21,209 bases of DNA, taken from positions 24,073 through 45,281 of IMG/VR virus record IMGVR_UViG_3300030104_002792; one strand, given 5' to 3'. Below are positions 6,742 to 14,777 of the stretch, piece by piece (the stretch's first letter is position 1; each line of letters begins with the position of its first letter). This DNA comes from a virus. The translations under genes were made by a program, and so were the position numbers. Under the pieces are notes generated by a model that saw only the letters and a program-made list of their open reading frames with translations, was not told the origin of the DNA and ran no database searches.

Positions 6742-7509
6742 ATGTTAGATTTGAAAAGAGTTACTCTCTTTGCTATACACGTAGCATGGGATAAATCAAA
6801 GATTGCTACAGAAGATTTTCAAGATGGGGAAAAAGAAAAAACCCTTGATGATGGATTAGAAGGAACACTCAAAGCACTCTATACATGTATAGAGAGTTGT
6901 GAATTTGGTTCAGTAAGATTTGTCACATCTAAGGATGTTATTGATGAACGAGGTAAGGAACTCTTAAAGGATGGAATCATCTGTGAAGAACCTAATATTC
7001 CCATCAACAATATGAAAGATTATGCTAGGTATATGATTTATCATTTACATGAGCATGTTGATACTGACTTTGTTATTACAATTCAGCATGATGGATTCAT
7101 TATAAATCCAAGTGCATGGAGAGATGACTTCTTTGATTATGATTACATTGGTGCTCCATGGCCATGGAGAGAGCAAGGATTTGTGACACCTTTTGGTGAA
7201 CATATTGCTGTAGGTAATGGTGGGTTTTCATTCCGTAGTAAGAAACTAACTGAAGTTCCTACTAAGGTTGATGTTCCTTTTGACGTTGTTGCCATGAATG
7301 ATTTTTATAAAATGTTTGGTGGTGTCAATTGGAATGAGGATGGAAACATCTGTGTACATAACAGACACATCTTTGAAGAACAAGGATGTAAGTTTGCACC
7401 TGTAGAGGTTGCAAAAGATTTTTCACATGAGAGTCCATTAGATGTGAATCATGGTATAATACCATTTGGATATCATGGTAATTTGCCAACTGGCGTAGAA
7501 CTTAATTAA
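6742..7509 (+). CDS. DUF5672 family protein, predicted glycosyltransferase
   Basis: 255 aa protein with the DUF5672 signature, a family of unknown biochemistry found beside glycosyltransferases and predicted to be a GT-A-type transferase. Diagnostic segments are TIQHDGFIINPSAW (113-126), YDYIGAPWPW (133-142), VGNGGFSFRSKKL (157-169), a NEDGNIC stretch (198-204), an RxxxEEQGCKFAP region (208-220) and FGYHG (242-246). The Gln-His-Asp in the first motif is in the position where a DXD-like metal site would be expected. No signal or membrane segment. It starts one base after the oxygenase stop with its own Shine-Dalgarno and ends 11 bases before the next gene. Family recognition is firm; transferase activity is inferred. 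Confidence 0.75.
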   Translation: MLDLKRVTLFAIHVAWDKSKIATEDFQDGEKEKTLDDGLEGTLKALYTCIESCEFGSVRFVTSKDVIDERGKELLKDGIICEEPNIPINNMKDYARYMIYHLHEHVDTDFVITIQHDGFIINPSAWRDDFFDYDYIGAPWPWREQGFVTPFGEHIAVGNGGFSFRSKKLTEVPTKVDVPFDVVAMNDFYKMFGGVNWNEDGNICVHNRHIFEEQGCKFAPVEVAKDFSHESPLDVNHGIIPFGYHGNLPTGVELN

Positions 7510-7513
7510 GGAG
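7508..7513 (+). promoter_or_regulatory. Strong ribosome binding site of the TylF-like methyltransferase
   Basis: AAGGAG overlaps the TAA of the DUF5672 gene and lies 7 bases before the ATG at 7521. It is the best Shine-Dalgarno in the window together with the one at 18603, and it confirms this start codon. Confidence 0.72.
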
Positions 7514-7520
7514 ATTTAAA

Positions 7521-8315
7521 ATGAGTAAGTTTGATGTTCAACATTCGGATGCATCGTTTCAACATTTATCATCAAATGATTTAGTTGATAGTGTTGCTGC
7601 TATGGATATTTTATCCACATACCATAAGAGAAATCATTATCTATTGAATAATGGTGCTAAGGGTTATAAACCTCCTTCTTGGTCAGATGTAGATAATATA
7701 TTTTCAGATGATGCTCCAGTGCATCCAATGACGCATTTGGAATGGGCTGCAGGTATTAGAACTTTTGATCCTGATAATACTAAAGGTGATGTTTTAGAAT
7801 TTGGAGTTGCTTGTGCTGGAACTATTAGGGATATTTCCCCTATCAATGCTAGTAAAACAATCTATGGTTTTGATCATTTCAAAGGATTAGAACAAACTAA
7901 ACAGGAAACACCTGACTATGCTGGATGGTATAAGGGTGCATTCAGACTTGAGGGTTCTGAATATCGACAAACATATGATAGAGTGTTGGAAGATTGTGCA
8001 CAGTTTCCTAACATCACATTGATAGTTAAAGATATTCATGAACTTGATGAACCGTCTGCATATGGTATAACAAAGATATCAGCAGTTCATATTGATGTGG
8101 ATATCTATGAACCAACAGTCTCTTCTTTAAACTTTGTTGATAAGTGTGAATGGGATGAGATTTATATGAGGTTTGATGATTGGCACGGACATGAACCTGA
8201 TTATGACCAGCATGAAAGATTGGCTTGTAAGGAGTGGATTGACAAAAATGGTTATGGTGTTAATGTAATGAGAAATGGATTACATGGAGAACTTATTGTA
8301 ACGAGGAACAAATGA
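7521..8315 (+). CDS. TylF/MycF-like SAM-dependent O-methyltransferase
   Basis: 264 aa protein of the TylF (macrocin O-methyltransferase) family. These are Mg2+-dependent class I methyltransferases, several of which methylate sugar hydroxyls. Recognisable parts are VLEFGVACAGT (91-101, SAM loop), IYGFDHFKGLE (114-124), WYKGAF (136-141), HIDVDIYEPT (190-199) and DDWHG (219-223). The Asp residues of the last two motifs are those that bind the metal and position the catalytic base in MycF. An N-terminal 60 residues precede the core. Expected role: O-methylation of a sugar in the glycan. It has its own Shine-Dalgarno and overlaps the following fucosyltransferase gene by ATGA, so the two are translationally linked. 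Confidence 0.82.
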   Translation: MSKFDVQHSDASFQHLSSNDLVDSVAAMDILSTYHKRNHYLLNNGAKGYKPPSWSDVDNIFSDDAPVHPMTHLEWAAGIRTFDPDNTKGDVLEFGVACAGTIRDISPINASKTIYGFDHFKGLEQTKQETPDYAGWYKGAFRLEGSEYRQTYDRVLEDCAQFPNITLIVKDIHELDEPSAYGITKISAVHIDVDIYEPTVSSLNFVDKCEWDEIYMRFDDWHGHEPDYDQHERLACKEWIDKNGYGVNVMRNGLHGELIVTRNK

Positions 8316-9115
8316 CAATAGCATTTAATCATCTAGGAAAACTGGGACAACTTGGCAATCAGATGTTCCAGTATGCAGCAACTAGAGGTGCAGCATCTAA
8401 GACTGGTGTTCCGTTTATGATACCAAATCATAGAGAAGTATTTGATGATGGAATAGGAAATGTTTATACAATTCTATTATTTGATGTTTTTAAATTAACA
8501 GGTGCAAATATATTAGGAACATTGCAGACTGATAATTATATTCGGGAAGATAGTTTTACTTTTGATGAAGATTTCTTTGCTCTTGATAACTCAAAGAATC
8601 ATTCTTTATGGGGATTCTTTCAGACAGAAAAATACTTTAAGCATATTGAAGATGAGATAAGAAAAGATTTTTCATTTAAGGATGAGATTATAGATGAGTG
8701 TAAGTTAATCATAAAGGAATTTGATAATCCTATATCTCTTCATATTAGGAGAGGTGATTTTGTTATTAACTCTGGAAATCATCCTCCAGTTAGTTTGGAT
8801 TATTATGAGGAAGCATTGAAACTATTTGATTCGGATAGAGATGTTATTATTTTCTCTGATGATACTGAATGGTGTAAGGAGCAAAAGTTATTTGATAGTG
8901 ATAGGTTTGCTATTGCTGAAGGTGGTAATCAATTCTATGATATGTGTCTGATGACTTTATGTAATGACTTTATTATTGCTAATAGTTCTTTCTCTTGGTG
9001 GGGAGCATGGTTAGCAAACAAAGGTAAGGTGATTGCTCCTAAACAATGGTTTGGTGAGAATTTAAAAGATAAGGATACTAAAGATCTTTATTGTGAGGGA
9101 TGGACAGTTCTATGA
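8312..9115 (+). CDS. GT11 alpha-1,2-fucosyltransferase (canonical motifs)
   Basis: 267 aa GT-B enzyme of family GT11, the alpha-1,2-fucosyltransferases (FutC/WbsJ type) that transfer L-fucose from GDP-beta-L-fucose to galactose. All three family motifs are intact: LGNQMFQYA (14-22), HIRRGDF (144-150) with the diphosphate-binding His144-x-Arg146, and SSFSWWGAWL (225-234). It is slightly shorter than the usual 280-300 aa. It is soluble. It overlaps the methyltransferase upstream by 4 bases and the GT2 gene downstream by 4 bases. No GDP-fucose biosynthesis gene (Gmd, Fcl) is visible in the window, so the donor is either host GDP-L-fucose or, given the GME homologue at 1176, possibly GDP-L-galactose. 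Activity likely; donor inferred. Confidence 0.9.
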   Translation: MTIAFNHLGKLGQLGNQMFQYAATRGAASKTGVPFMIPNHREVFDDGIGNVYTILLFDVFKLTGANILGTLQTDNYIREDSFTFDEDFFALDNSKNHSLWGFFQTEKYFKHIEDEIRKDFSFKDEIIDECKLIIKEFDNPISLHIRRGDFVINSGNHPPVSLDYYEEALKLFDSDRDVIIFSDDTEWCKEQKLFDSDRFAIAEGGNQFYDMCLMTLCNDFIIANSSFSWWGAWLANKGKVIAPKQWFGENLKDKDTKDLYCEGWTVL

Positions 9116-9819
9116 AGGTATCAGTAGCTTGTCCTACATTTGAATATTATGGTAGAGGGGTAGAAGTTCTGGACGATATGTTCAGGACTATTTCTATTCA
9201 GACCCTAAAAGATGTTGAAGTTGTTATTTCTGATCATAGTAGAACTGATGAGATTGAAGATTTTTGTAAGAAGAATGAGCACGACTTAAATATTAAATAT
9301 CTTCGCAATGAGAATGGACGTGGTAATCCATGTATCAATACAAATAATGCTATTGATAATTGCACTGGAGAGATTATTAAAATATTTCAACAGGATGATT
9401 TTTTATATGACACTGAAGCATTGGAAAAGATGTATAAGGTCATGACCAATTCTTCTGAGAAATGGTTTGTCTGTGGTGCTACTCATACACGTGATGATGG
9501 TAATACTTTTTTCAATCCTATGTTCCCTAGATGGGATGATAAGATGATGTTATATCCTGGTTATAATTTTGTTGGTGGTGTATCGATTACATCTATCAAG
9601 AAAGAAGTTGCTGTTAGATATGATCCTGAGTTGAGAATGCTTTTGGATATTGATTTCTATTATAAGAATTTCTTAGAGTATGGAATGCCAATCTTCTATC
9701 ATGATATTTTGATTGCTAATCGAGTCAGAGATACTGATACTCTTATGGCAGAAGTGACTGAGGAAGAGATTGAGGAAGAATTTCAATATTGTTTTAAGAA
9801 GTATGGTCTTAGCAGATGA
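9112..9819 (+). CDS. GT2 family glycosyltransferase
   Basis: 235 aa when started at the ATG at 9112. An in-frame ATG at 9100 would add MDSS, but 9112 gives the ATGA overlap used at most junctions here and begins directly with the GT2 first strand (MKVSVACPTFEYYGRG). The N-terminal domain is typical of inverting GT2 enzymes: LKDVEVVISDHS, then NGRGNPCINTNNAI (nucleotide-sugar loop), then a strand ending in QQDDF (93-97) as the DXD-like metal site. The C-terminal part contains LLDIDFYYK, placed like the acidic catalytic-base region of GT2. No membrane helix. Sugar and acceptor cannot be deduced. It ends with an ATGA overlap with the GT92-like gene. Confidence 0.82.
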   Translation: MKVSVACPTFEYYGRGVEVLDDMFRTISIQTLKDVEVVISDHSRTDEIEDFCKKNEHDLNIKYLRNENGRGNPCINTNNAIDNCTGEIIKIFQQDDFLYDTEALEKMYKVMTNSSEKWFVCGATHTRDDGNTFFNPMFPRWDDKMMLYPGYNFVGGVSITSIKKEVAVRYDPELRMLLDIDFYYKNFLEYGMPIFYHDILIANRVRDTDTLMAEVTEEEIEEEFQYCFKKYGLSR

Positions 9820-10640
9820 GTCATAAGTATTATTTTTCTGTTGCTGCAATGTTCAAGAATGAAAGTTGGACATTAAAGGAATGGGTTGAACATTATAAGT
9901 TGCATGGTGCAGATCATATTTACTTGGTAGATGATTTTAGTGATGATGATTACTTACCAATATTACAACCATATATTGATAGTGGATATGTTACTCTGTT
10001 TAAGAGTGATGTAGAAGAGAGATTTACTGGTAGGCAGATTCATGTTACGAATAAGTATTTCCTTCCTATAGCAAAGGAATCTAAATGGATTGCTCAAGTT
10101 GATGTAGATGAGTTCTTGTATAGTCCTAAGGTTGTTAATATAAAAAAGATTCTGAAAAAGTATGAAGACTATGGTAGAGTAATTACGAATTGGGTATGGT
10201 TCAATTCAAATGATTTTATTGAACATCCTACAGGTGGTATAGTTAATAATTTTAATAAGAGAGCAGAGTATGATGCTAGAGTATGGGCTACTCTTTATAG
10301 TAATGCTAATCCAAATGGACAGGATGAACCTGAGTGGCAGAACTTAAATGCTCCTAAGTGTATTGTGAATACTGATTTTGGTATTGAGCAGTTTAATGTT
10401 CATGATGCAGTTAATAGTGGACAGACTATCAATCTTTCATGGAAAGGTAATGAGGAGTTGTTATTGAATCATTATCAATTACAATCCAGAGAGTATTGGG
10501 TGAAGGTAAAGATGGATAGAGGTGATTGTAACCATTGGTATACAGGAAACCGAAGAGGATTCCATGCATTCTATTCACTAGACATTGGTGATATAATAGA
10601 TGATAGATTAAAAGAACAAAATTCGGGGATAGTTCTATGA
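9816..10640 (+). CDS. GT92-like / Glyco_tranf_2_4 glycosyltransferase
   Basis: 274 aa GT-A protein resembling GT92 (formerly DUF23) and the bacterial Glyco_tranf_2_4 group. Signature: AAMFKNESWTLKEWVEHYKLHG (10-31), DHIYLVDDFSDDD (33-45), PYIDSGYVTLF (52-62), and the metal/donor motif VDVDEFL (95-101) after a Lys-Trp that opens the strand. LLLNHYQLQSREYW in the last quarter matches the conserved HYxxkS..w segment of the family. Animal GT92 enzymes are beta-1,4-galactosyltransferases acting on fucose; whether this protein does the same is unknown, though two fucosyltransferase-family genes flank the pair. Soluble. ATGA overlaps at both ends. Confidence 0.8.
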   Translation: MSHKYYFSVAAMFKNESWTLKEWVEHYKLHGADHIYLVDDFSDDDYLPILQPYIDSGYVTLFKSDVEERFTGRQIHVTNKYFLPIAKESKWIAQVDVDEFLYSPKVVNIKKILKKYEDYGRVITNWVWFNSNDFIEHPTGGIVNNFNKRAEYDARVWATLYSNANPNGQDEPEWQNLNAPKCIVNTDFGIEQFNVHDAVNSGQTINLSWKGNEELLLNHYQLQSREYWVKVKMDRGDCNHWYTGNRRGFHAFYSLDIGDIIDDRLKEQNSGIVL

Positions 10641-11500
10641 CAATTGGAATGAATAATCTTGGTAGGAACGGAAGAATGGGAAACCAGATGTTCCAGTATG
10701 CTGCTCTAGTAGGTATTGCCAAGCAGTGTGGATATGATTTTAGAATACCAGATCATTCAGAGGCAACATATTTTAATCGTAAGGTCGGTGCGAATATTAT
10801 AACTGAGTATCATGAACTACAACACTGTTTTGAAATGCTCCATTGTGGAGATAGGTATGGTATAGTTGAGGGTGATGAAGTAGAACTACATGAGTCCCAT
10901 GAATTTTGTGAAGAGTTATTTAAGGAATGTCCTAATCATGTATCACTCAATGGATACTTTCAGAGTGATAAGTATTTTAAAAATGCAGATAAATTAATTC
11001 GATTAGATTTTAGATTTAAAAAACATATTATTGATGAAGTTGATTCTCATTTTAAACAATACTTAGATGAGAAACCAGTATCTATTCTAGTAAGAGATTT
11101 TAATCCTGAATATGATTATCCTAATTGTGATAATAACCATGTTAATATACCACTACAATTTTATGAGAAGGCTATTGAAAGTTTAGGAAAGGATAGAACA
11201 TATATTATTTGTTCTAATAGCATTGAATTATGTAAGGAGCAAAAGATATTCCAAGGAGATAATTTTATCTTTAATGAGGTTGTTCCTGATGACATATATA
11301 AAGGACATTTTGATTTGTGTTTAATATCCAAGTGTCAAGACTTTATTGTTTCTAATAGTACTTTTGGATGGTGGGGTGCATGGTTAGGTGCTGGAGAAGG
11401 TAAGAGAGTAATTCTACCAACTCCTTGGTATGGACCAGGACTTTCTTATATTAATACTGATGATTTATATCCAGATGAATGGGAGAAAATTGAATGGTAA
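10637..11500 (+). CDS. GT11 fucosyltransferase paralogue with altered HxR motif
   Basis: 287 aa GT11 protein. The first motif MGNQMFQYA (14-22) and the last, SNSTFGWWGAWL (239-250), are classical. The middle motif, HxRRGD in normal members, reads SILVRDF (149-155): Arg153 stays in place but the His is Leu151, and RGD is lost. It shares NGYFQSDKYFK with the 8312 protein (GFFQTEKYFK), and the two genes have nearly the same DNA around the first motif (near 8361 and 10681), so they look like diverged duplicates. The altered pocket may mean a changed donor or acceptor, or reduced activity. It is complete and uninterrupted, so it is not an obvious pseudogene. ATGA overlap upstream, 7-base overlap downstream. 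Confidence 0.82.
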   Translation: MTIGMNNLGRNGRMGNQMFQYAALVGIAKQCGYDFRIPDHSEATYFNRKVGANIITEYHELQHCFEMLHCGDRYGIVEGDEVELHESHEFCEELFKECPNHVSLNGYFQSDKYFKNADKLIRLDFRFKKHIIDEVDSHFKQYLDEKPVSILVRDFNPEYDYPNCDNNHVNIPLQFYEKAIESLGKDRTYIICSNSIELCKEQKIFQGDNFIFNEVVPDDIYKGHFDLCLISKCQDFIVSNSTFGWWGAWLGAGEGKRVILPTPWYGPGLSYINTDDLYPDEWEKIEW

Positions 11501-12264
11501 CTGTTGTTAGTCATGCTGGTATAGCCAATAGAATTAAAAATCTATTGAGTGCTATATCTCAACATGGAGATGTGAGTATTTTGCATGATACAATATCTTT
11601 TATTTTTCCTTCTCTTCGTAAGGTAGATGAGGTTGAACAAGAGTATCCTGAAGACTGGAGATTATATGTTGCTCCTGATGAAGAGAAACATATACCAGAT
11701 TATAAGACTATTGATCTTTTATATGAAAGAACACCAGAATATTTTGTAAAAAAATATCTTAATATTATTCATAAATTAAAAATTAATTCAGAGATAATAG
11801 AATATGTTTCTGAGTCTACTGATACATGGGATGATATGGTAGGAGTCCATATTAGATCATGGTATTGTCCTAAGAAAGTATTTCATAGTAATGAGATATT
11901 TGAAAACCAGATAGATAAATTACCAGAAGATAAGAAGTTCTTTTTCTGTTCTGATAATTCTGATGTTCAACAACATTTTGTAGATAAGTATGGTGATAGA
12001 GTTGTCACATATGAAAGGCAGATGTTTAATGATCCTAGATTAGCTGAGTCTGGACATCATGATGATATACAATTAACAACTGATGCTTTTATTGAGTTGT
12101 TAATGTTATCAAAATGTGCTACAATTGTTGGTACATATGCTAGTTCTTTTGATGAATTAGCATGGTGGATGAGTGGGTGTAAATCTAAAGTGATTATTCC
12201 TACTCCTATTAATTGTGATAAAGAATTCCAAGATTTTAACAATTTGATTTACGTAAAAAAATGA
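11494..12264 (+). CDS. O-fucosyltransferase/NodZ-like GT-B transferase, copy 1
   Basis: 256 aa protein with the architecture of GDP-fucose-dependent GT-B transferases outside GT11 (GT23/NodZ and O-FucT relatives). It has an N-terminal GIANRIKN loop (9-16), the central DDMVGVHIRS (113-122) with the HxR pair His119/Arg121, and a C-terminal segment (TYASSFDELAWWMSG) equivalent to the donor-binding S/T-S-F region. It is a paralogue of the protein at 17711: both contain YKTID.LY..TP.YF..KYL and WDxxDMVGVHxR. No membrane segment or signal peptide. The start overlaps the preceding GT11 stop by 7 bases. Probable GDP-L-sugar transferase; exact family and acceptor unresolved. Confidence 0.7.
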   Translation: MVTVVSHAGIANRIKNLLSAISQHGDVSILHDTISFIFPSLRKVDEVEQEYPEDWRLYVAPDEEKHIPDYKTIDLLYERTPEYFVKKYLNIIHKLKINSEIIEYVSESTDTWDDMVGVHIRSWYCPKKVFHSNEIFENQIDKLPEDKKFFFCSDNSDVQQHFVDKYGDRVVTYERQMFNDPRLAESGHHDDIQLTTDAFIELLMLSKCATIVGTYASSFDELAWWMSGCKSKVIIPTPINCDKEFQDFNNLIYVKK

Positions 12265-13019
12265 TTACACTAGAAGCAACTAAACAAGTAGCAGATGATT
12301 CACCAGATCATATTTGTCCTGTAGGTGCGGTAAGAGATAACTTTACTTCTCAAGGATTGATTGATGAAGTTAAGGATGGATTTGATGATGAACAAATTTC
12401 TGTATTGGATCTTGGATGTGCTGGAGCACAATTTGTTGTTGACTTTATTAATAAAGGTGATATAGGAGTAGGTTTAGAAGGAAGTAGCACTTCTCTTACA
12501 GGTGTAGGAAAAGAGAATTGGGATAAGTATCATGATAAGAATTTATTTTTATGTGATATTACAAAGGACTATCAACTATATGAAGATGGTGAACCTATGC
12601 AATTTGATTTCATTCATTCAGAAGAAGTCTTTGAGCACATAGCACCTGATGATGTTGATCCTATGCTTAAAAATATCTTTAAGCATTTGAAAGAAGGAGG
12701 TCTTTGTGTCTTTGGAGTTTCTTTAGTTCCTGATGTAAGGAATGAAAAGGGTGAGGATATGGTACCACCATTTGCACCAGAGGATAGAACGATTGGATAT
12801 GAAGGTAAGTTATTTACTCTTCATCAATCTGTGTTTCCTGCTACATGGTGGAAGGAAAAGATAGAGTCTAATGGATTTAAAATATTTGAAGAAGGGTTGC
12901 ATAATAAGAATCATTTTGGATATCTTTTTGATCACATAGTTCGTGGTGCTGGATATTCTGGCAATGTTGCTGGATATCAAGGATGGGATGAATCTGCATA
13001 CTTCTGTTGTACAAAATGA
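12261..13019 (+). CDS. Class I SAM-dependent methyltransferase, copy 1
   Basis: 252 aa Rossmann-fold methyltransferase. Motif I is VLDLGCAGAQ (48-57), followed by an acidic loop GVGLEGS (69-75) at the end of beta 2 and FDFIHSEEVFEHI (about 113-125), the usual motif around beta 4. The N-terminus carries SPDHICPVGAVRDN (14-27), which recurs as SPDHIAPAGTIADN in the paralogue at 14768 and is not part of the generic fold, so it may recognise the shared substrate. Likely a sugar or sugar-nucleotide methyltransferase, but substrate and O-/C-/N-specificity are unknown. ATGA overlaps at both ends. Confidence 0.78.
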   Translation: MITLEATKQVADDSPDHICPVGAVRDNFTSQGLIDEVKDGFDDEQISVLDLGCAGAQFVVDFINKGDIGVGLEGSSTSLTGVGKENWDKYHDKNLFLCDITKDYQLYEDGEPMQFDFIHSEEVFEHIAPDDVDPMLKNIFKHLKEGGLCVFGVSLVPDVRNEKGEDMVPPFAPEDRTIGYEGKLFTLHQSVFPATWWKEKIESNGFKIFEEGLHNKNHFGYLFDHIVRGAGYSGNVAGYQGWDESAYFCCTK

Positions 13020-13843
13020 TTGATCTTAAACAATGCACCTTTATCATTCCTGTAAGGATTGAAAGTGAAGATAGGATGCGTAATGTTATTACAGTCCTTT
13101 GTTATCTTCTAGAAAATTTTGATACAAAAGTTATTCTGAAAGAAGTAGATACTGAATCTGTATTTGAGAAAGAAGTTCTACCACAGATTAAAGATTATCT
13201 TGGTGATGGTATCAATAATCTTACACATGTATTTGAGGAATCAGATGATCCTGTGTTCTATAGAATGAAGATTCTGAATGAGATGATTGATATGGCTGAC
13301 ACACCAGTCATTGCTAATTATGATGGTGATGTTTTGTTCAAACCAGAAACATATACCAAATCAGTTGAGATGGTTGAAGAAGGATATGATATAGTATATC
13401 CATATGGGTTTGGAGAATACCAGAAGCAGGTATTTGCTGATGATAATGATGTAAGTGAATTTCTTTCTGAGGATTTTGATTTTGATATTCTAGATAAGAA
13501 ATCAAAGATGTATGATGCTCAGTATGGACATGTTCAATTTGTGAGTAGGAAGTCTTATATAGAAGCAGGAATGGAGAATGAAAACTTTAGAGGTTCATCA
13601 CCCGAAGATAAGGAGAGATTCTATAGATTTGACAAAATGGGATATAAGGTTGGTAGAATAGATGATGAAGTATATCATTTAGAACATAGTAGAGGTAGAA
13701 ATTCTTGGCCTAATTCTGTTGAAGGTAATCCATACATGAAAGAAAATTTTAATGTATGGGAATCTATTCAGAAGATGACTGGAGAAGAATTGAAAGAATA
13801 CTATTCTAGTCAGGAGTATCTTAAAAAGTATGTTAGTTGCTAG
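13016..13843 (+). CDS. GT-A glycosyltransferase with galactosyltransferase-type C-terminal motif
   Basis: 275 aa from the ATG at 13016. A TTG at 13007 would add three residues, but 13016 gives the standard ATGA overlap. The first strand CTFIIPVRIES (7-17) is GT2-like, DGD at 103-105 (IANYDGDVLF) is the DXD motif, and FRGSSPEDKERFYRF (191-205) matches the acceptor-side motif of Glyco_transf_7C-type galactosyltransferases (FxGxxxEDxxfxxR), followed by a Gly-Tyr-Lys-Val strand. A His-rich segment (VYHLEHSRG, 219-227) supplies a possible metal ligand, as in those enzymes. Soluble. The 3' end overlaps the kinase gene by 14 bases. Glycosyltransferase is likely; the transferred sugar is unknown. Confidence 0.75.
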   Translation: MIDLKQCTFIIPVRIESEDRMRNVITVLCYLLENFDTKVILKEVDTESVFEKEVLPQIKDYLGDGINNLTHVFEESDDPVFYRMKILNEMIDMADTPVIANYDGDVLFKPETYTKSVEMVEEGYDIVYPYGFGEYQKQVFADDNDVSEFLSEDFDFDILDKKSKMYDAQYGHVQFVSRKSYIEAGMENENFRGSSPEDKERFYRFDKMGYKVGRIDDEVYHLEHSRGRNSWPNSVEGNPYMKENFNVWESIQKMTGEELKEYYSSQEYLKKYVSC

Positions 13844-14777
13844 TTGTCCTTTAAGAATTTCTTTGTTTGGGGGTTCTTCAGACAATCCTTATTTTGTGGA
13901 GAAGTATGGGTATGGTTCTGTTATTAGTTTTACATGTGACTTAAAAACATATGTAACTATTAGTCAGGATAAGATAGGATTTAATAAACAAAAGCATAAG
14001 TATCTCATAAACTATTCAAAGAGAGAAGAAGTTTCTAGTATTGGAGAAATACAGAATGAAGTAATAAGAACTGTATTGGAACATTTTGATATGCCACCAG
14101 TTCAAATTACTCTCACTAGTGATGCTTATTCGCAAGGAAGTGGACTAGCATCTTCTTCTTCTTATACTATAAGTCTTATTAAAGCTTGTTGTTTGTTCTT
14201 AGGAATTTCTATAACAGAGAATGATGCTTGTAAATTAGCATATAAACTTGAAAGAATTTATAATCCTTATTGTGGGTATCAAGATCCATATGGTTGTGGT
14301 ATCGGAGGGTTTAAAAGGATTGAGTTTATGGGTGGTGATCGTATTAAGTATGAGTTTTTATCTACTGATATATTTGATCATTATGATACACACCTTGTTT
14401 TTACTGGTGTCACTAGAAACTCTAAAGCAATCCTCAAAAACATCACGGATAACTTGGAGAAAGTTAAACCAGTTTTAGAGACAGTAGATTATGCTTATGA
14501 TAGTCTTATTAAAAATGATTATACAACTTTCTTTGAACATTTAAATAATGGTTGGAAACAAAAGAAAGAAACAAGCACTTCTATATGTGAGAATGAAAAG
14601 ATTATTGAAATAGATAATGTCTTAGAAAATAACGAAAGTGTTATCGCACATAAATTATGTGGAGCAGGTAATGGAGGTTTCTTTTTAGCATTCTCTAGTA
14701 AAGAAAGCTTGAATATTCCTTATAAATCTGTTAGAATAAATGTATCACCAAATGGAGTTATGGGTAGATGTCTTTGA
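13830..14777 (+). CDS. GHMP kinase, D-glycero-D-manno-heptose 7-phosphate kinase-like
   Basis: 315 aa GHMP-superfamily kinase most like HddA, which phosphorylates C1 of D-glycero-D-manno-heptose 7-phosphate. N-terminal motif CPLRISLFGGSSDNP (6-20) corresponds to the RAPLRISFGGGGTD start of HddA. The ATP loop (motif 2) is QGSGLASSSS (102-111), motif 3 is GAGNGGFFLAF (278-288), and GYQDPYG (149-155) matches the KQDQYA segment. Length fits HddA (about 320-340). The next genes but one are a GmhA-like isomerase and a HAD-nucleotidyltransferase fusion, the partners needed to reach an NDP-heptose, which supports heptose over other GHMP substrates. The start overlaps the upstream GT by 14 bases; no better ATG exists. 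hddA-like by motif and context; substrate not proven. Confidence 0.8.
   Translation: MLVASCPLRISLFGGSSDNPYFVEKYGYGSVISFTCDLKTYVTISQDKIGFNKQKHKYLINYSKREEVSSIGEIQNEVIRTVLEHFDMPPVQITLTSDAYSQGSGLASSSSYTISLIKACCLFLGISITENDACKLAYKLERIYNPYCGYQDPYGCGIGGFKRIEFMGGDRIKYEFLSTDIFDHYDTHLVFTGVTRNSKAILKNITDNLEKVKPVLETVDYAYDSLIKNDYTTFFEHLNNGWKQKKETSTSICENEKIIEIDNVLENNESVIAHKLCGAGNGGFFLAFSSKESLNIPYKSVRINVSPNGVMGRCL

Noticed and set aside
10637-11500. Second GT11 gene as a pseudogene because HxRRGD is missing
   Set aside because: The frame is complete, the other two family motifs are intact, the Arg is retained and the gene keeps overlaps at both ends, which fits divergence better than decay.
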